From NCBI GenBank assembly GCA_036023115.1, contig JAYKKT010000087.1:11982001-12046000 (forward strand): a DNA stretch of 64,000 nucleotides, in the 5' to 3' direction. The DNA comes from Brasenia schreberi (taxonomy: Eukaryota; Streptophyta; Magnoliopsida; Nymphaeales; Cabombaceae). Position 1 is the first letter of the stretch. Every line of letters begins with the position of its first letter. Shown one piece after another: positions 11,052-22,400 of the stretch. The position numbers and the translations under genes were made by a program. The notes beneath the pieces were generated by a model. It was not told where the DNA came from and did not search any database. It was given only the letters and a program-made list of their open reading frames with translations.

Positions 11052-12797
11052 TTTCTCTCACATTCTATTTTCCTTATTTTCTTTTTCCATTCCCTTATCA
11101 GCAGAGATCACTCGAACAAAGGAAGAGCATGTCACCTGTCAATTAGATGTTCAAGTGCTCGAAGAAATATTTAGAGAAGTAATAAACTCATCAATCTAAA
11201 ATAAGTCCATTATGGATGAAGAATAGGACATGGAACCATATAACGCACTGAATATCGGCATTGCTGATCACGATGCGCAAGGCAATGCAGGCAACAACTC
11301 GTCCAGTACGACTTGAACCTTGAATTTTGCTTAAACCTCGTGCAGTCATCGAAGATATCAAACCAACTGCACCCCTCTGGGCATAACAAAAGAAACAGTT
11401 GACTTCACCATGAGCACCGTGCAGTAATTCAACAAACAAATCCTATTATTACAAAAAAAGAAGGCATGAAATGGAAGAGAAATTGAGAATTTCGATACTT
11501 AAAAGCAACAACATAGGACTAAGGGAGCACAAAAGAAAAGAATATGGCTGCAGATCAAGGATAAGGAAATATTCTTCTAATTATAGGATCCTTAACATTT
11601 ATTTTACTTAATCATTTTCTGTCCATAAGAAAGTGAGCATAACGTTACCTTAACTAAAATGTGAGTGTAACTCAGCGCCTTACAATCTCACCACAGGAGT
11701 GGGTCGGCAGAAATCAAATCCTTAGGATGCCAACTACAAGAGAAGGGGAAATATGAAAAAATAACTGCGACTTTCCTTTTTCAGTCCTCTCTTCTTTTCT
11801 TCTCACTATTCTATTTTTTCTTCTCTTTTTTTCACTTCTTCTTTTTCTCATCTCATCTTTTCTTTTCTTTTTCACGTTTTAGCTTTTTCCTTTTTTTTTC
11901 ATTATTCCTTTTCAATTTACAGCTTATTTTCCTTTTTCATTTGCTAATCAGCAACGATCACTCGAACCAGGAAACAAACTAAGCCCAATAAGGACGAAGA
12001 ATAGGATAGGGAACCATATCACGCACCGAACCTTGAAAGCCATGATGTGCAAGGCAATCCAGGCAACAAATCAACAAGATGAAAGCCATGCTCAACCATC
12101 CGGTATGACTCGAACCTTGAATTTCGCTAAAAGCCTCGTGCAGTCAAAGATACCAAAGCATCTGCAACCGGTTGACTTCCCCACGAGCAGTGTGCAACCT
12201 TCTGTTATTCAATAAACAAATCCTATTATTACTAAAAAGAGAAGCAAAATTGGAAATTTCGATACTCAAAAGCAAAATGTAGGACCATTTAAAAACCTTA
12301 AAGTCGTCAACGAACATACAAAGCACATAAATTGCAAATGCAATATTATAAGTACTTTGGGAAACACAAAGTATACGACCAAGACAAAATTTACACAACC
12401 TCAAACTATCCGGATGACTCTCAAAGTTCTCACGAATTACGTTTTCAACATAGGTACAGTTTGTTAATTGTAATAGGTACACGGGCCATTAGGACCCGTG
12501 TTTGTGATAGGACTGGCCCAGGCCACTAGGGCCTGGGGCCAGTGAATGCCAGCCAGCTGGCCTCCAACGACCAGTAACTTTTGTCATATACATTCTCTCT
12601 TATAGATGAATTCAGTGTACAACTAAGTATATCTCCGAGGCACGTCAAATTGAAACAAGATACTTTCCATTGTGCATTTTCTAGTATGAATTCACATAGG
12701 AGGGAACGTGACAAGAGGATGAGCTGATTGCATATATTAGTAGATAACAACAAAGTATATCTCCGAGGCACATCAAATTGAAAAGATATTACTTCTT
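11052..12797. repeat. Array unit a, 1746 bp
   Basis: The first of two back-to-back units with no difference that I noticed; all translations across the pair are identical at an offset of exactly 1746. The unit holds, in plus order: TCTCTCACATTC start, CACCTGTCAATTAGATG, the CTCGTGCAGTC region, a poly(A/T) join, CTTACAATCTCACCACAGG, a polypyrimidine tract (about 11759-11930), TTTGCTAATCAGCAACG, a second CTCGTGCAGTC region, and the inserted element at 12462-12758. No frame is convincingly coding. Confidence 0.9.
12462..12758. mobile_element. Inserted ~300-bp element (copy 1 of 3)
   Basis: Units normally continue TACAGTTTAGGCAAG after the conserved GTTTTCAAC stretch. Here the sequence switches after TACAGTT to TGTTAATTGTAATAGG and continues with a GC-rich part (CCAGGCCACTAGGGCCTGG palindrome) and TATATCTCCGAGGCACGTC. 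Other copies lie at 14208-14504 and 29117-29428. TG at the start and the LTR-like layout could mean a solo LTR, but no matching CA end or target duplication was found, so the class is uncertain. Confidence 0.45.
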
Positions 12798-14543
12798 TTT
12801 CTCTCACATTCTATTTTCCTTATTTTCTTTTTCCATTCCCTTATCAGCAGAGATCACTCGAACAAAGGAAGAGCATGTCACCTGTCAATTAGATGTTCAA
12901 GTGCTCGAAGAAATATTTAGAGAAGTAATAAACTCATCAATCTAAAATAAGTCCATTATGGATGAAGAATAGGACATGGAACCATATAACGCACTGAATA
13001 TCGGCATTGCTGATCACGATGCGCAAGGCAATGCAGGCAACAACTCGTCCAGTACGACTTGAACCTTGAATTTTGCTTAAACCTCGTGCAGTCATCGAAG
13101 ATATCAAACCAACTGCACCCCTCTGGGCATAACAAAAGAAACAGTTGACTTCACCATGAGCACCGTGCAGTAATTCAACAAACAAATCCTATTATTACAA
13201 AAAAAGAAGGCATGAAATGGAAGAGAAATTGAGAATTTCGATACTTAAAAGCAACAACATAGGACTAAGGGAGCACAAAAGAAAAGAATATGGCTGCAGA
13301 TCAAGGATAAGGAAATATTCTTCTAATTATAGGATCCTTAACATTTATTTTACTTAATCATTTTCTGTCCATAAGAAAGTGAGCATAACGTTACCTTAAC
13401 TAAAATGTGAGTGTAACTCAGCGCCTTACAATCTCACCACAGGAGTGGGTCGGCAGAAATCAAATCCTTAGGATGCCAACTACAAGAGAAGGGGAAATAT
13501 GAAAAAATAACTGCGACTTTCCTTTTTCAGTCCTCTCTTCTTTTCTTCTCACTATTCTATTTTTTCTTCTCTTTTTTTCACTTCTTCTTTTTCTCATCTC
13601 ATCTTTTCTTTTCTTTTTCACGTTTTAGCTTTTTCCTTTTTTTTTCATTATTCCTTTTCAATTTACAGCTTATTTTCCTTTTTCATTTGCTAATCAGCAA
13701 CGATCACTCGAACCAGGAAACAAACTAAGCCCAATAAGGACGAAGAATAGGATAGGGAACCATATCACGCACCGAACCTTGAAAGCCATGATGTGCAAGG
13801 CAATCCAGGCAACAAATCAACAAGATGAAAGCCATGCTCAACCATCCGGTATGACTCGAACCTTGAATTTCGCTAAAAGCCTCGTGCAGTCAAAGATACC
13901 AAAGCATCTGCAACCGGTTGACTTCCCCACGAGCAGTGTGCAACCTTCTGTTATTCAATAAACAAATCCTATTATTACTAAAAAGAGAAGCAAAATTGGA
14001 AATTTCGATACTCAAAAGCAAAATGTAGGACCATTTAAAAACCTTAAAGTCGTCAACGAACATACAAAGCACATAAATTGCAAATGCAATATTATAAGTA
14101 CTTTGGGAAACACAAAGTATACGACCAAGACAAAATTTACACAACCTCAAACTATCCGGATGACTCTCAAAGTTCTCACGAATTACGTTTTCAACATAGG
14201 TACAGTTTGTTAATTGTAATAGGTACACGGGCCATTAGGACCCGTGTTTGTGATAGGACTGGCCCAGGCCACTAGGGCCTGGGGCCAGTGAATGCCAGCC
14301 AGCTGGCCTCCAACGACCAGTAACTTTTGTCATATACATTCTCTCTTATAGATGAATTCAGTGTACAACTAAGTATATCTCCGAGGCACGTCAAATTGAA
14401 ACAAGATACTTTCCATTGTGCATTTTCTAGTATGAATTCACATAGGAGGGAACGTGACAAGAGGATGAGCTGATTGCATATATTAGTAGATAACAACAAA
14501 GTATATCTCCGAGGCACATCAAATTGAAAAGATATTACTTCTT
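12798..14543. repeat. Array unit b, 1746 bp, duplicate of unit a
   Basis: It repeats unit a base for base as far as I can read, including the inserted element (14208-14504) and the polypyrimidine tract (13505-13680). The junction between units lies where element sequence (GAGGCACATCAAATTGAAAAG) meets the TCTCTCACATTC start. This shows that duplication came after insertion of the element. Confidence 0.9.
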
Positions 14544-15935
14544 TTTCTCTCACATTCTATTTTCCTTATTTTCTTTTTCCATTCCCTTATCAGCAGAGAT
14601 CACTCGAACAAAGGAAGAGCATGTCACCTGTCAATTAGATGTTCAAGTGCTCGAAGAAATCTTTAGAGAAGTAATAAACTCGTCAATATAAAATAAGTCC
14701 ATTATGGATGAAGAATAGGACATGAAACCATATAACGCACCGAATATCGGTATTGCTGATCACGATGCGCAAGGCAATGCAGGCAACAACTCGTCCAGTA
14801 CGACTTGAACCTTGAATTTCACTTAAACCTCGTGCAGTCGTCGAAGATATCAAACCAACTGGGGCATAACAAAAGAAACAGTTGACTTCACCATGAGCAC
14901 TGTGCCGTAATTCAACAAACAAATCCTATTATTACAAAAAAAGAAGGCATGAAATGGAAGAAAAATTGGGACTTTTGATACTCAAAAGCAACAACATAGG
15001 ACTAAGGGAGCACAAAAGAAAAGAATATGGCCGCCGATCAAGGATAAAGAAATATTCTTCTAATTATAAGATCCTTAACATTTATTTTACTTAATCATTT
15101 TCTGTCCATAAGAAAGTGAACATAACATTACCTTAACTAAAATGTGAGTGTAACCCAGCGCCTTACAATCTCACCACAGGAGTGGGCCGGCAGAAATCAA
15201 ATCCTTAGGATGCCAACTACAAGAGAAGGGGAAATATGAAAAAATCATTGTGATTTTCCTTTTTCAGTCCTCTCCTACTTCTTTTCTTCTCATTATTCTA
15301 TTTTTTCTTCTCTTTTTTCACTTCTCCTTTTCCTCATCTCATCTTTTCTTTTCTTTTTCATGTTTTCCCTTTTCCCTTTTCTTTTTTTTCATTCCTCCTT
15401 TTCAATTTACAGCTTATTTTCCTTTTTCATTTGCTAATCAGCAACGATCACTCGAACCAGGAAACAAACTATGCCCAATAAGGATGAAGAATAGGATAGG
15501 AAACCATATCACGCACCGAAGAAAGACATGATGTGCAAGGCAATCCAGGCAACAGATCAACAAGATGAAAGCCATGCTCAACCATCCAGTACGACTCGAA
15601 CCTTGAATTTCACTAAAAGCCTCGTGCAGTCAAAGATGCCAAAGCATCTGCAACCGGTTGACTTCACCACGAGCAGTGTGCAACCTTCTGTTATTCAATA
15701 AACAAATCCTATTATTACTCAAAGGAGAAGCAAAATTGGAAATTTCGATACTCAAAAGCAAAATATAGGACCATTTAAAAACCTTAAAGTCATCAATGTA
15801 CATGCAAAGCACATAAATTACAAATGCAATATTATAAGTACTTTGGGAAACACAAGAATATGACCAAGACAAAATTTACACAACCTCAAACTATCCGGAT
15901 GACTCTCGAAGTTCTCACGAATTACGTTTTCAACG
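14544..15935. repeat. Array unit c, diverged third copy
   Basis: The first ~100 bp equals units a and b. Substitutions and small indels then appear (for example about 9 bp missing near 14865 relative to 13120). It has its own polypyrimidine tract (15250-15430) and lacks the inserted element: it continues with the ordinary TACAGTTTAGGCAAG text near 15940. It is therefore an older unit. Confidence 0.8.
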
Positions 15936-18560
15936 TAGGTACAGTTTAGGCAAGTTAAAAAAGATATTCTACTCTAGTCAACACACACAAATAACAATCA
16001 ATCACACAACTCAATCTACTGCCTAAATAAACATACAGATACCACGACAACACCACTATCAAAAGTATGGTCATATTTTCACAAAAAGGGTGATGATTGT
16101 CCAATAACAGAATTTATACAAACTTCCTACACAAGTAGAATGGGACACACTAAAGAAAAGAATATGGTTGCACTTAAAGCAAGTATCCTTCCAATAGGAT
16201 CCTAAACATTTATTTTACTTAATCATTTTCGTGGATAAAAGAGTGAACATATCATACCTTAACTAAAATGTGAGTGTAACCCCAGCTCCTTACAATCTCA
16301 CAACAGGAGAGCATGTCTGACCTGTCAATTACATGATAATAAAAACTAGAACTCTAAGAACTTTTCAAACGCTGGAAGAAATCTATTAAGAAGTAATAAA
16401 CGCATCAATATAATATAAGTCAATTACAGACGAGGAATAGGACATGGATCCATATCACGCACCTAACATCGGCATTGTTGATCACAATGCGCAAGGCAAT
16501 AAAGGCAACAAGGTGAAAACAACGCTCAACCATCAAGTATGACTTGAACCTTGAATTTCGATAAAACATTGTGTTGTCGAAGATACCAAACCAACTGAAA
16601 CCTTTTGGCCATAACAAAAGAAATGAGCAGTGTGCAACCTTCTGTAATTCAATAAATAAACAAATATTATTATTATTAAAAAGAAGACATGCACGAAATG
16701 GAAGCAAAATTGGGAATTTCGATACTCAAAAGCAACAACGTTGGACCATTTCCATAATGAAAAGTATGGTCATATTTTCACAAAAAAGAGCGACACCAAT
16801 GCAAAAACAGAATTTATAGAAACTTTCTGCACAAGTGGAAACAGACCCACAAAAGAAAAGAATATGACTACAGATCAAGCAAGTATCCTTCTAATTATAG
16901 GACACTTAACTTTTATTTAACTTAATCATTTTTCGTGCATAAAAAAGTGAACATACTAAAATGTGAGTGTAACGTAGCACCTTACAATCTCACGGTAGGA
17001 GTGGGCCTGCAGAAATAAGTTCTTAGGATGCCAAGTGTAGCACCTGGACTTATACTGCTCACAAGAGAAGGAGAAATCTCTGAGGAAGAAATGGCAGTGA
17101 CTTTAGTCTTTACTTCTTCAGTCCTCTTTTACTTCTTTTCTCTTTTACTTTTTCCCTCTTTCCCTTTTTTCTTCTCTTTCTTTCTTTTTTGATTCCTCCT
17201 TTTCCATTTACTAATTTTCCTTTTCGTTAGCATGTCACCTGTCAATTAGATGATAATAGAAACTAGAATTCAAAGAAATTTTCAAGTGCCGAAAGAAATC
17301 TTTAGAGAAGCAACAAACAAATCAATATAAAATAAGCCCATTAAGGAACAAGAATAGGACAGGGATCCATATTACGCACCCAATATTGGCATTGTTGATC
17401 ACGATGCGCAAGGCAATGCAGGCAACAGCTCAATAAAGTGGAAGCGATGCTCGATCGTCGAGGATGAATCAAACCTTGAATTTCGCTTAAACCTCAAATG
17501 CAACCAGTTGACATCACCACGAGCACTGTGCAACCTTCTATAATTAAATAAACAAATACTATTATTACTAAAAAGAGAAACAAAATTAAAAATTTTGATA
17601 TTCAAAAGCAACAACGTAGGAGCATTTCGAAACCTTAAAGTCGTCAACAAACATGCAAAGCACATAAATTGCAAATGCAATATTATAAATGCATTTGGAA
17701 AACACAACATGACCAAGAAAAAATTTACACAAGCTCAAACTATCCGGATGACTGAAAGGCTTTTTAGAACAATCCTTATCGTCAGTTCTCACGAATTACG
17801 TTTTCTACAGTTTAGGCAAGGTCACTGTTTAAAGAAAGATATTCTTCTCTAGCTCACAACAAGTAGTGTTATCCATTTCGCTATAAAATAAAATAAGAAA
17901 CAAACCCATCAATATAAAATAAGCCCATTAAGGATAAAGAATATCCATATCACGCACCTAACATCGGCATTGTTGATCACTGTGCTCAACCATCCAGTAC
18001 GACTCAAACCTTGACTTTCAGTTAAACCTCGTGCAGTCGAAGATAACACACAATCTGCTGCAGGTTGACTCCACCACAAGCAATGTGTAACCATCTGTAA
18101 TTCAATAAAACAAATCCTATTATTAATAAAAAGAAGAAGAAACATTAGGAATTTCAATTCTCAAAAGAAACAATATAGGACCATTTCGAAACCTTAAAGT
18201 CATCAACGAACATTCAAAGCATATAAATTTCAAATTCAATATTATAAGTACATTTGGAAAACACAAGAACATGACCAAGAAAAATTTTACACAAGCTCAA
18301 ACTATCCAGGCTTTTTGGAATAATCATTCTCGCAAGTTCTCACGAATTACATTTTCAACCTAGGTACAGTTTAGGCAAGTTTATTGTTTAAAGAAAGATA
18401 TGCTTCTCTAGTCCACACCCACAAAAAACAATCAATCACAAAACCTACTCTACTACCTAAATTATCCAACAATCACATCCCACGACAACACACTATCAAA
18501 AGTACAATCACATCCCACGACATCCCACGAATTTAAAGCAATTATCAGATTTTTCCTGAT
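15936..18560. repeat. Degenerate array units
   Basis: At least two further truncated units are recognisable from the phrases AAATGTGAGTGTAAC, CTTACAATCTCAC, CACCTGTCAATTA, CACGCACC and CTCAAACTATCC. One has a polypyrimidine tract at 17097-17230. Open frames here (for example 16420-16707 minus, 17595-17852 plus) follow unit sequence in several frames and are not supported as genes. The end (18480-18600) becomes T-rich. Confidence 0.7.
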
Positions 18561-18637
18561 TTTTTTCTGATTTTTTTTCGATTTTTTACTATTTTTTATT
18601 AATTTTTAATTAATTTTTGTGTTATTTTAATATTAAA

Positions 18638-18715
18638 GTACGATACGATACGATACGATACGCCCGTATCGTGGAGCCCAGCGATACACGATACGATACG
18701 CGTCAGACAACACTG
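18638..18715. repeat. CGATA pentamer repeats with hAT-like end
   Basis: Several CGATA units are followed by a partly inverted part (CGTATCG, CGATACACGATACG) and end CAGACAACACTG. Read on the minus strand this begins CAGTGTTGTCTG followed by GTATCG sub-repeats, a layout seen at ends of some plant hAT elements (CAGTG-type termini with short subterminal repeats). No matching left end was found, so it may be a solo end. The transposase relic at 18716-19599 lies on the outside of this terminus, so the two may come from different elements. Confidence 0.5.
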
Positions 18716-19599
18716 CTCTTAATAACTTCTACAAATAAATCTTTAAGTATCCTGCAGTTTTAATTTCTCCAGATGCATCAACCGACTTCAAAAATATTGG
18801 CCCACTAATTGAATAAGCAATGAAATTAATGAGTGGATGCCTTTCAATATCACTCCATCCATCAGAAACAATAGAAACACCATTAGTTTTTCATGAAAAC
18901 TTCTTATGTTCTAAAAGTCTTTCAATATTGGCTTTTTCTTCTTGAAGAATAATGGTTTGCAATTTTTAGAACTTGGAGGAACATAACCATGTAAATTACA
19001 ATTAGCCAATGAAGTGACAAGATCTTTCCAATATGGATTTCTAGCTACATTAAAAGGAAGTGAACTTGAAAAGAAAAATCTTCCAACCTTTCTATCCATC
19101 TCCTCCCTTCCAACTACATTAAACGATTTTTCAATTGCTCCTCCTCTAAAACCTTTAAATTGACTTTGGATTAACTTTCTTTTCTTTTCTGCATCTTCTT
19201 TGTATCCACCAAATAATGGAATATTTGTTCCTTTTTCACTCTTTTCGTTCTTCTTTTCATACTCATCTTGCTTTTTCATTAATTGTCTTCGTAAATCTTC
19301 ATCCACATTCGGACATGCTCTTATATCATGTTTTGATAATTTTAAAAGATTGCCTTCACTTTGGTATATGATCCTGTAAATTTCATGTTGCAAAATTTAC
19401 ACATAAAATGTGTATTACCTCCACCACCTTCGTATAATTCTCCCTTTTGTACGTGCATCCACAATGGTGCATCATCACGAGGTATTGAAGGTTTTGAAAC
19501 TTTTGTTGTTGATCCTGAACTTGAAGGAACACTTCCACCAGAACTCCCTGTAGGACCAGTACCAATTGATACTCCTTTTCCTTTTCTATTGTCGGCCAT
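18716..19599 (-). pseudogene. hAT-family transposase pseudogene (BED zinc finger + DUF659)
   Basis: An ATG at 19599 starts a Ser/Gly-rich leader followed by a BED-type zinc finger: APLWMHVQKG, then CKFCNMKFTGSYTKVKA. A one-base deletion near 19350 throws the frame; the other frame continues LLKLSKHDIRACPNVDEDLR, which supplies the finger's distal residues. A linker leads to ARNPYWKDLV. A second frameshift near 18955 separates it from EEKANIERLLEHKK, and a TGA near 18889 precedes GVSIVSDGWSD, the start of the DUF659 region usual in plant hAT transposases, ending ...GPIFLKSVDASGEIK. The catalytic and C-terminal dimerisation parts are absent. At least two frameshifts and two stops make it non-functional. 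Confidence 0.85.
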
Positions 19600-19811
19600 T
19601 TTTAGGATTAACTCAATTCACAATTTCACAATTTGATTGAAAAAAAATATAAAAAACAAACAAATAAGAGATGGAGTCAGTCATAGTCGTAACTCATAAG
19701 TCATAACATTGACATTTGACAAATGACAATTGACAAGGAAATGAATCACCCAACAACTCATATGGTGGATTAATGACTAATGCTATAACTGTCATGACCC
19801 CTAAGATGCAT
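19600..19811. other. Short non-coding gap
   Basis: An AT-rich leader upstream of the hAT start, then sequence without features. TGACATTTGACAAATGACAATTGACAAGG near 19710 is a small direct-repeat cluster. Confidence 0.4.
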
Positions 19812-20016
19812 ATGCCAAATCACTTGTAAATGCTATCAAGACAATCATGCCATTTGTTGCTATGATCTGCACTTCACTCTGTATTGGTAGCCCGTTGGCA
19901 ATCAATCATGATCAGATATTATCTGGAGAGGGCCTTCGCTTGACTATACCCATTTTAACATTCCATACTTCAGCATTCATCATAGGTTACTGGATCTCTA
20001 AGCTTCCTGCTCTAAG
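19812..20016 (+). pseudogene. BASS1: Isolated exon of a BASS1-like sodium/metabolite cotransporter
   Basis: The plus strand is open for about 68 codons and ends exactly at an AG|GTACAT donor. It reads IMPFVAMICTSLCIGSPLAI, then QILSGEGLRL, then TFHTSAFIIGYWISKLP. This matches the late transmembrane part of plastid bile-acid:sodium symporter family proteins, closest in memory to BASS1 (MICTSLCIGSPL... and ...GYW.SK.P.LR). These proteins sit in the plastid envelope. No stop or frameshift occurs inside, yet I could not find the next exon (expected to encode EEEVxRTISLCTGMQSS) downstream, and the left side is a hAT relic. It is most likely a captured or orphaned exon; a real gene split by very long introns is less likely. 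Confidence 0.65.
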
Positions 20017-20480
20017 GTACATTTATTTTCATGTTCTTATGGGCAATGAGGAAGTTATGGTCTTGATGCATGTTTATTCTATGAATTGGTCATGGAAATA
20101 GTAAAAATCATGCCTACAAAACATTTCCAGTTGAATTAATTTCTTTTTGCAGCACTAGTCTATGTGTGCATGTTCTTATTGAACTTTGCAACTGCTGCAA
20201 GGCATGTGATGCTTTTGTTTTATCTCATTTTATTTCTTTGCATCCCAATCTGGGAAGTGATTGGGTTCAGGCTCAAATTTCTTTCATCAGTCTTTCGACA
20301 TTAACAACAAAAAGTCCCTGTGGCAATTGCCATAGTGGGAGGGTTTCCTCGGCCTTGTCTGTCCGTTCTGGCAATGAGGGTTGTGCTCGTGACTGCACCT
20401 GCACTTATGTTGAAGCTCAGTATAGGCACCGAAGGTGTGGGTCCTAGCCTCAGAAGTATATGCCAGTGTGGTTCCATCTC
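20017..20480. other. Unassigned stretch after the BASS exon
   Basis: It may be former intron. A plus-strand open piece from about 20312 to 20487 reads hydrophobic protein (VAIAIVGGFPRP, VVLVTAPALMLKLS) preceded by a TTTCATCAG acceptor-like site. It does not match the BASS exon expected next, and I do not recognise it. Confidence 0.35.
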
Positions 20481-20800
20481 CCATATATGATGTGCAATAA
20501 AAGCACTCATATTGGGAATGCTTAAGATGAGATACTCCATTTTGTTTATGCGCAACTTACTGCAGTTTTGTCTGACACAGATATATGATGTGCAAATATA
20601 TGCCGCACATGATTTTGGGAATGGACTACAAAATGTAAAACTACTTGATTTTTCAGCTGTTTATTGCACATCACATATCTGCATCTTAAGCATTCATGAT
20701 TTTGGGTAGGAGATATATCTTATCTCCATCATAAAACTACAGTAAGTTGCAGTAAGTGGATGGACAAAATGGAGTATCTCATTTTGGGTAGGAGACATAT
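20480..20800. repeat. Foldback (MITE-like) region
   Basis: Two nested pairs of inverted repeats. GAGATACTCCATTTTG near 20529 pairs with CAAAATGGAGTATCTC near 20765, and GCAACTTACTGCAG near 20550 pairs with CTACAGTAAGTTGC near 20741. GATGTGCAATAAA near 20490 pairs with TTTATTGCACATC near 20660, and GCTTAAGATG near 20520 pairs with CATCTTAAGC near 20683. The pairs enclose about 70-240 bp. This suggests a foldback or MITE-like element, possibly two nested. Confidence 0.6.
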
Positions 20801-20811
20801 TCTCAAAAGAC

Positions 20812-21800
20812 TGAGATCACTTGCGAATAGTCCTCCGTTAGTGGATATACCGCAGTTATGCGCAGGGGTGATAGTTTTCATGACAACGATACAGTAAGTT
20901 GCACAAAAGTGAACAGAGGTGGATAAGGGAACTTGCTTTTGAACACTTTTCAGTTTCTGTCGAGGATTTCGGAACTTGAAAATAAGGCCCATCAACGGGT
21001 GGGAAAATAGAAACATCGCACAACTTCAAAAGGAATTAGGGAGATCACCTCTCCTGCTGCTGCTGCTTGGGAGAAGGAATTACCACGAAGTTAAGCTACA
21101 ACCAACTGCGCTCTCTTTGACGACCCTATTGAGTGCTCGTACGGAATGAAGGTTATGCTTGCAAAATATGTGACGGCCAATTGGTCACCGTCTTTTTCTT
21201 CTCCTTCTTTTTTTCGATTCTGAAACCCCCAGACGTGCATAACCACAAATTACTCACGAAGGCGATGAACCAACATATAATAGGTAATCCCAAAAAGCTT
21301 CAAAAGGATTAGTCTGATGACACAAAAATCCTACCATATAACGCTGTTGAACAGTGGCCTGCTTTACCTGACTCTCAAAGAAACTTTAAAGGTTGTTTCG
21401 CAGAGACATTAAGGGCACGCGCGCACATCATCTTCCTTTGTCACTGAAAGATGAACACGACAAACAACCCAATGAAATTCTCAGAAAAAACAAATAGTGG
21501 GTGTCAATCCAACCAAAAGGAAGAACATGAAAGCTGGAAACACAAACACTATCTCTCTCACACGCACGACTAGAATTACGAAACGGTGTACCGTAACAAA
21601 TCCGAATTCGCAAGAAAATCAAACTCTAACCCCCCATCCTCTTTTGTCACAATAATCGTAGGAACGACACATGTAAAAAATCGGGATTCTCCAGAATACC
21701 GTTGTGGGTATCCTTCATAATCAAAAAAGGCATAAGAACCAACATTGGGAGAGAACAAAGGTAAAAGGAAACGCACATTTCACAGATTCCCCGTGCATAC
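20812..21800. repeat. Module A ~1-kb block, copy 2
   Basis: Almost identical to 57508-58514 (36.7 kb away) and to 22969-23880. It begins CTCAAAAGACTGAGATCACTT and ends CCCCGTGCATACTAA. Minus-strand frames are partly open (for example the segment containing CGISTNGGLFASDLSLL), but I recognise no protein. Its distal end adjoins the glutathione reductase exon fragment at 21801. Confidence 0.8.
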
Positions 21801-21941
21801 TAAGAGGATGTCGTCGAGAACGGCAACGGACGAGCCGTAGCTGGCGGCCGCGAACCCAGAGGCCCGTACGCCGCCCTCTCCCTTCGACCATGGTGAAGAG
21901 GTCGAAATCGTACCGAGTGGCGCCGGGTGAATAATCTGGTC
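21801..21941 (-). pseudogene. GR: Glutathione reductase FAD-binding exon fragment, copy 3
   Basis: A 47-codon exon with intact borders: acceptor AG at 21943-21942 and donor GT at 21800-21799. It reads DQIIHPAPL, a degraded stretch replacing YDFDLF..GAG, then GEGGVRASGFAAASYGSSVAV. The match to plastid glutathione reductase is clear in the GGVRAS-FA-SVAV part, but the first glycines of the FAD loop are altered. A 123-bp intron (21942-22064, GTAAGT start) separates it from a leader exon ending RNPNFVLR at 22065. The leader is not recognised as part of glutathione reductase. No downstream catalytic exon (redox disulphide CVIRGCVPKK) is present nearby. Confidence 0.7.
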
Positions 21942-22064
21942 CTCGGAACGTGACACGAGATGACAATGTGGTATGAAGGATTTTTGTGGGTGTGGCACGG
22001 CACGAAAAGGCGGCCTTTCGAGTTGGTGAAGGATTGGGGAAGCGAAGGGAAAGAGGGGACTTAC

Positions 22065-22165
22065 GCGCAGGACGAAGTTGGGGTTCCTAGTGAGGAGCAC
22101 GCCATCGTGGTCCTCTCTCCCCCCAGCGTAGATGACGATGCGATGATCCCGGATCGGACACGGGC
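22065..22165 (-). pseudogene. Leader exon of the glutathione reductase-like fragment
   Basis: The minus strand is open through REDHDGVLLTRNPNFVLR up to a GTAAGT donor. The same exon is seen at about 6865-6960 and 5380-5450. Its 5' end is not defined. The origin of this peptide is unknown to me; it may be an exon from another gene joined in front of the glutathione reductase piece. Confidence 0.45.
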
Positions 22166-22189
22166 TTAGAGAGGGATCTCGTAAAACCG

Positions 22190-22400
22190 ATGTATGTATA
22201 CTGACGGGCGGACTGTGCCAGTAATAGACAGGTATACCGACGTACATTACGCCCGTCAGAATAAGAAGGTTTAGACGACGGACAGGACGCGATATCGGGT
22301 TTCACTGACGATCAGCCCGTCACAATAGAATTCCGCCGCGGAAAATATTCTTTACTGAGGGTCGCATCCGTCAGTATTTCTTCCCCACGACCTTACAAGG
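22190..22400. repeat. TGACGG/CCGTCA sub-repeat cluster, copy 3
   Basis: It carries CTGACGGGCGG, TGACGATCAGCCCGTCA, ATTCCGCCGCGGAAAA and CCGTCAGTA, in the same order as copy 1 at 5500-5715. Confidence 0.5.

Noticed and set aside
11052..14543. LTR retrotransposon with the 1746-bp units as LTRs
   Set aside because: The units are directly adjacent with no internal region, primer-binding site, gag or pol.
18640..18715. CGATA repeats as a telomere-like or centromeric satellite
   Set aside because: The block is too short, partly inverted, and bounded by a transposon-like end.
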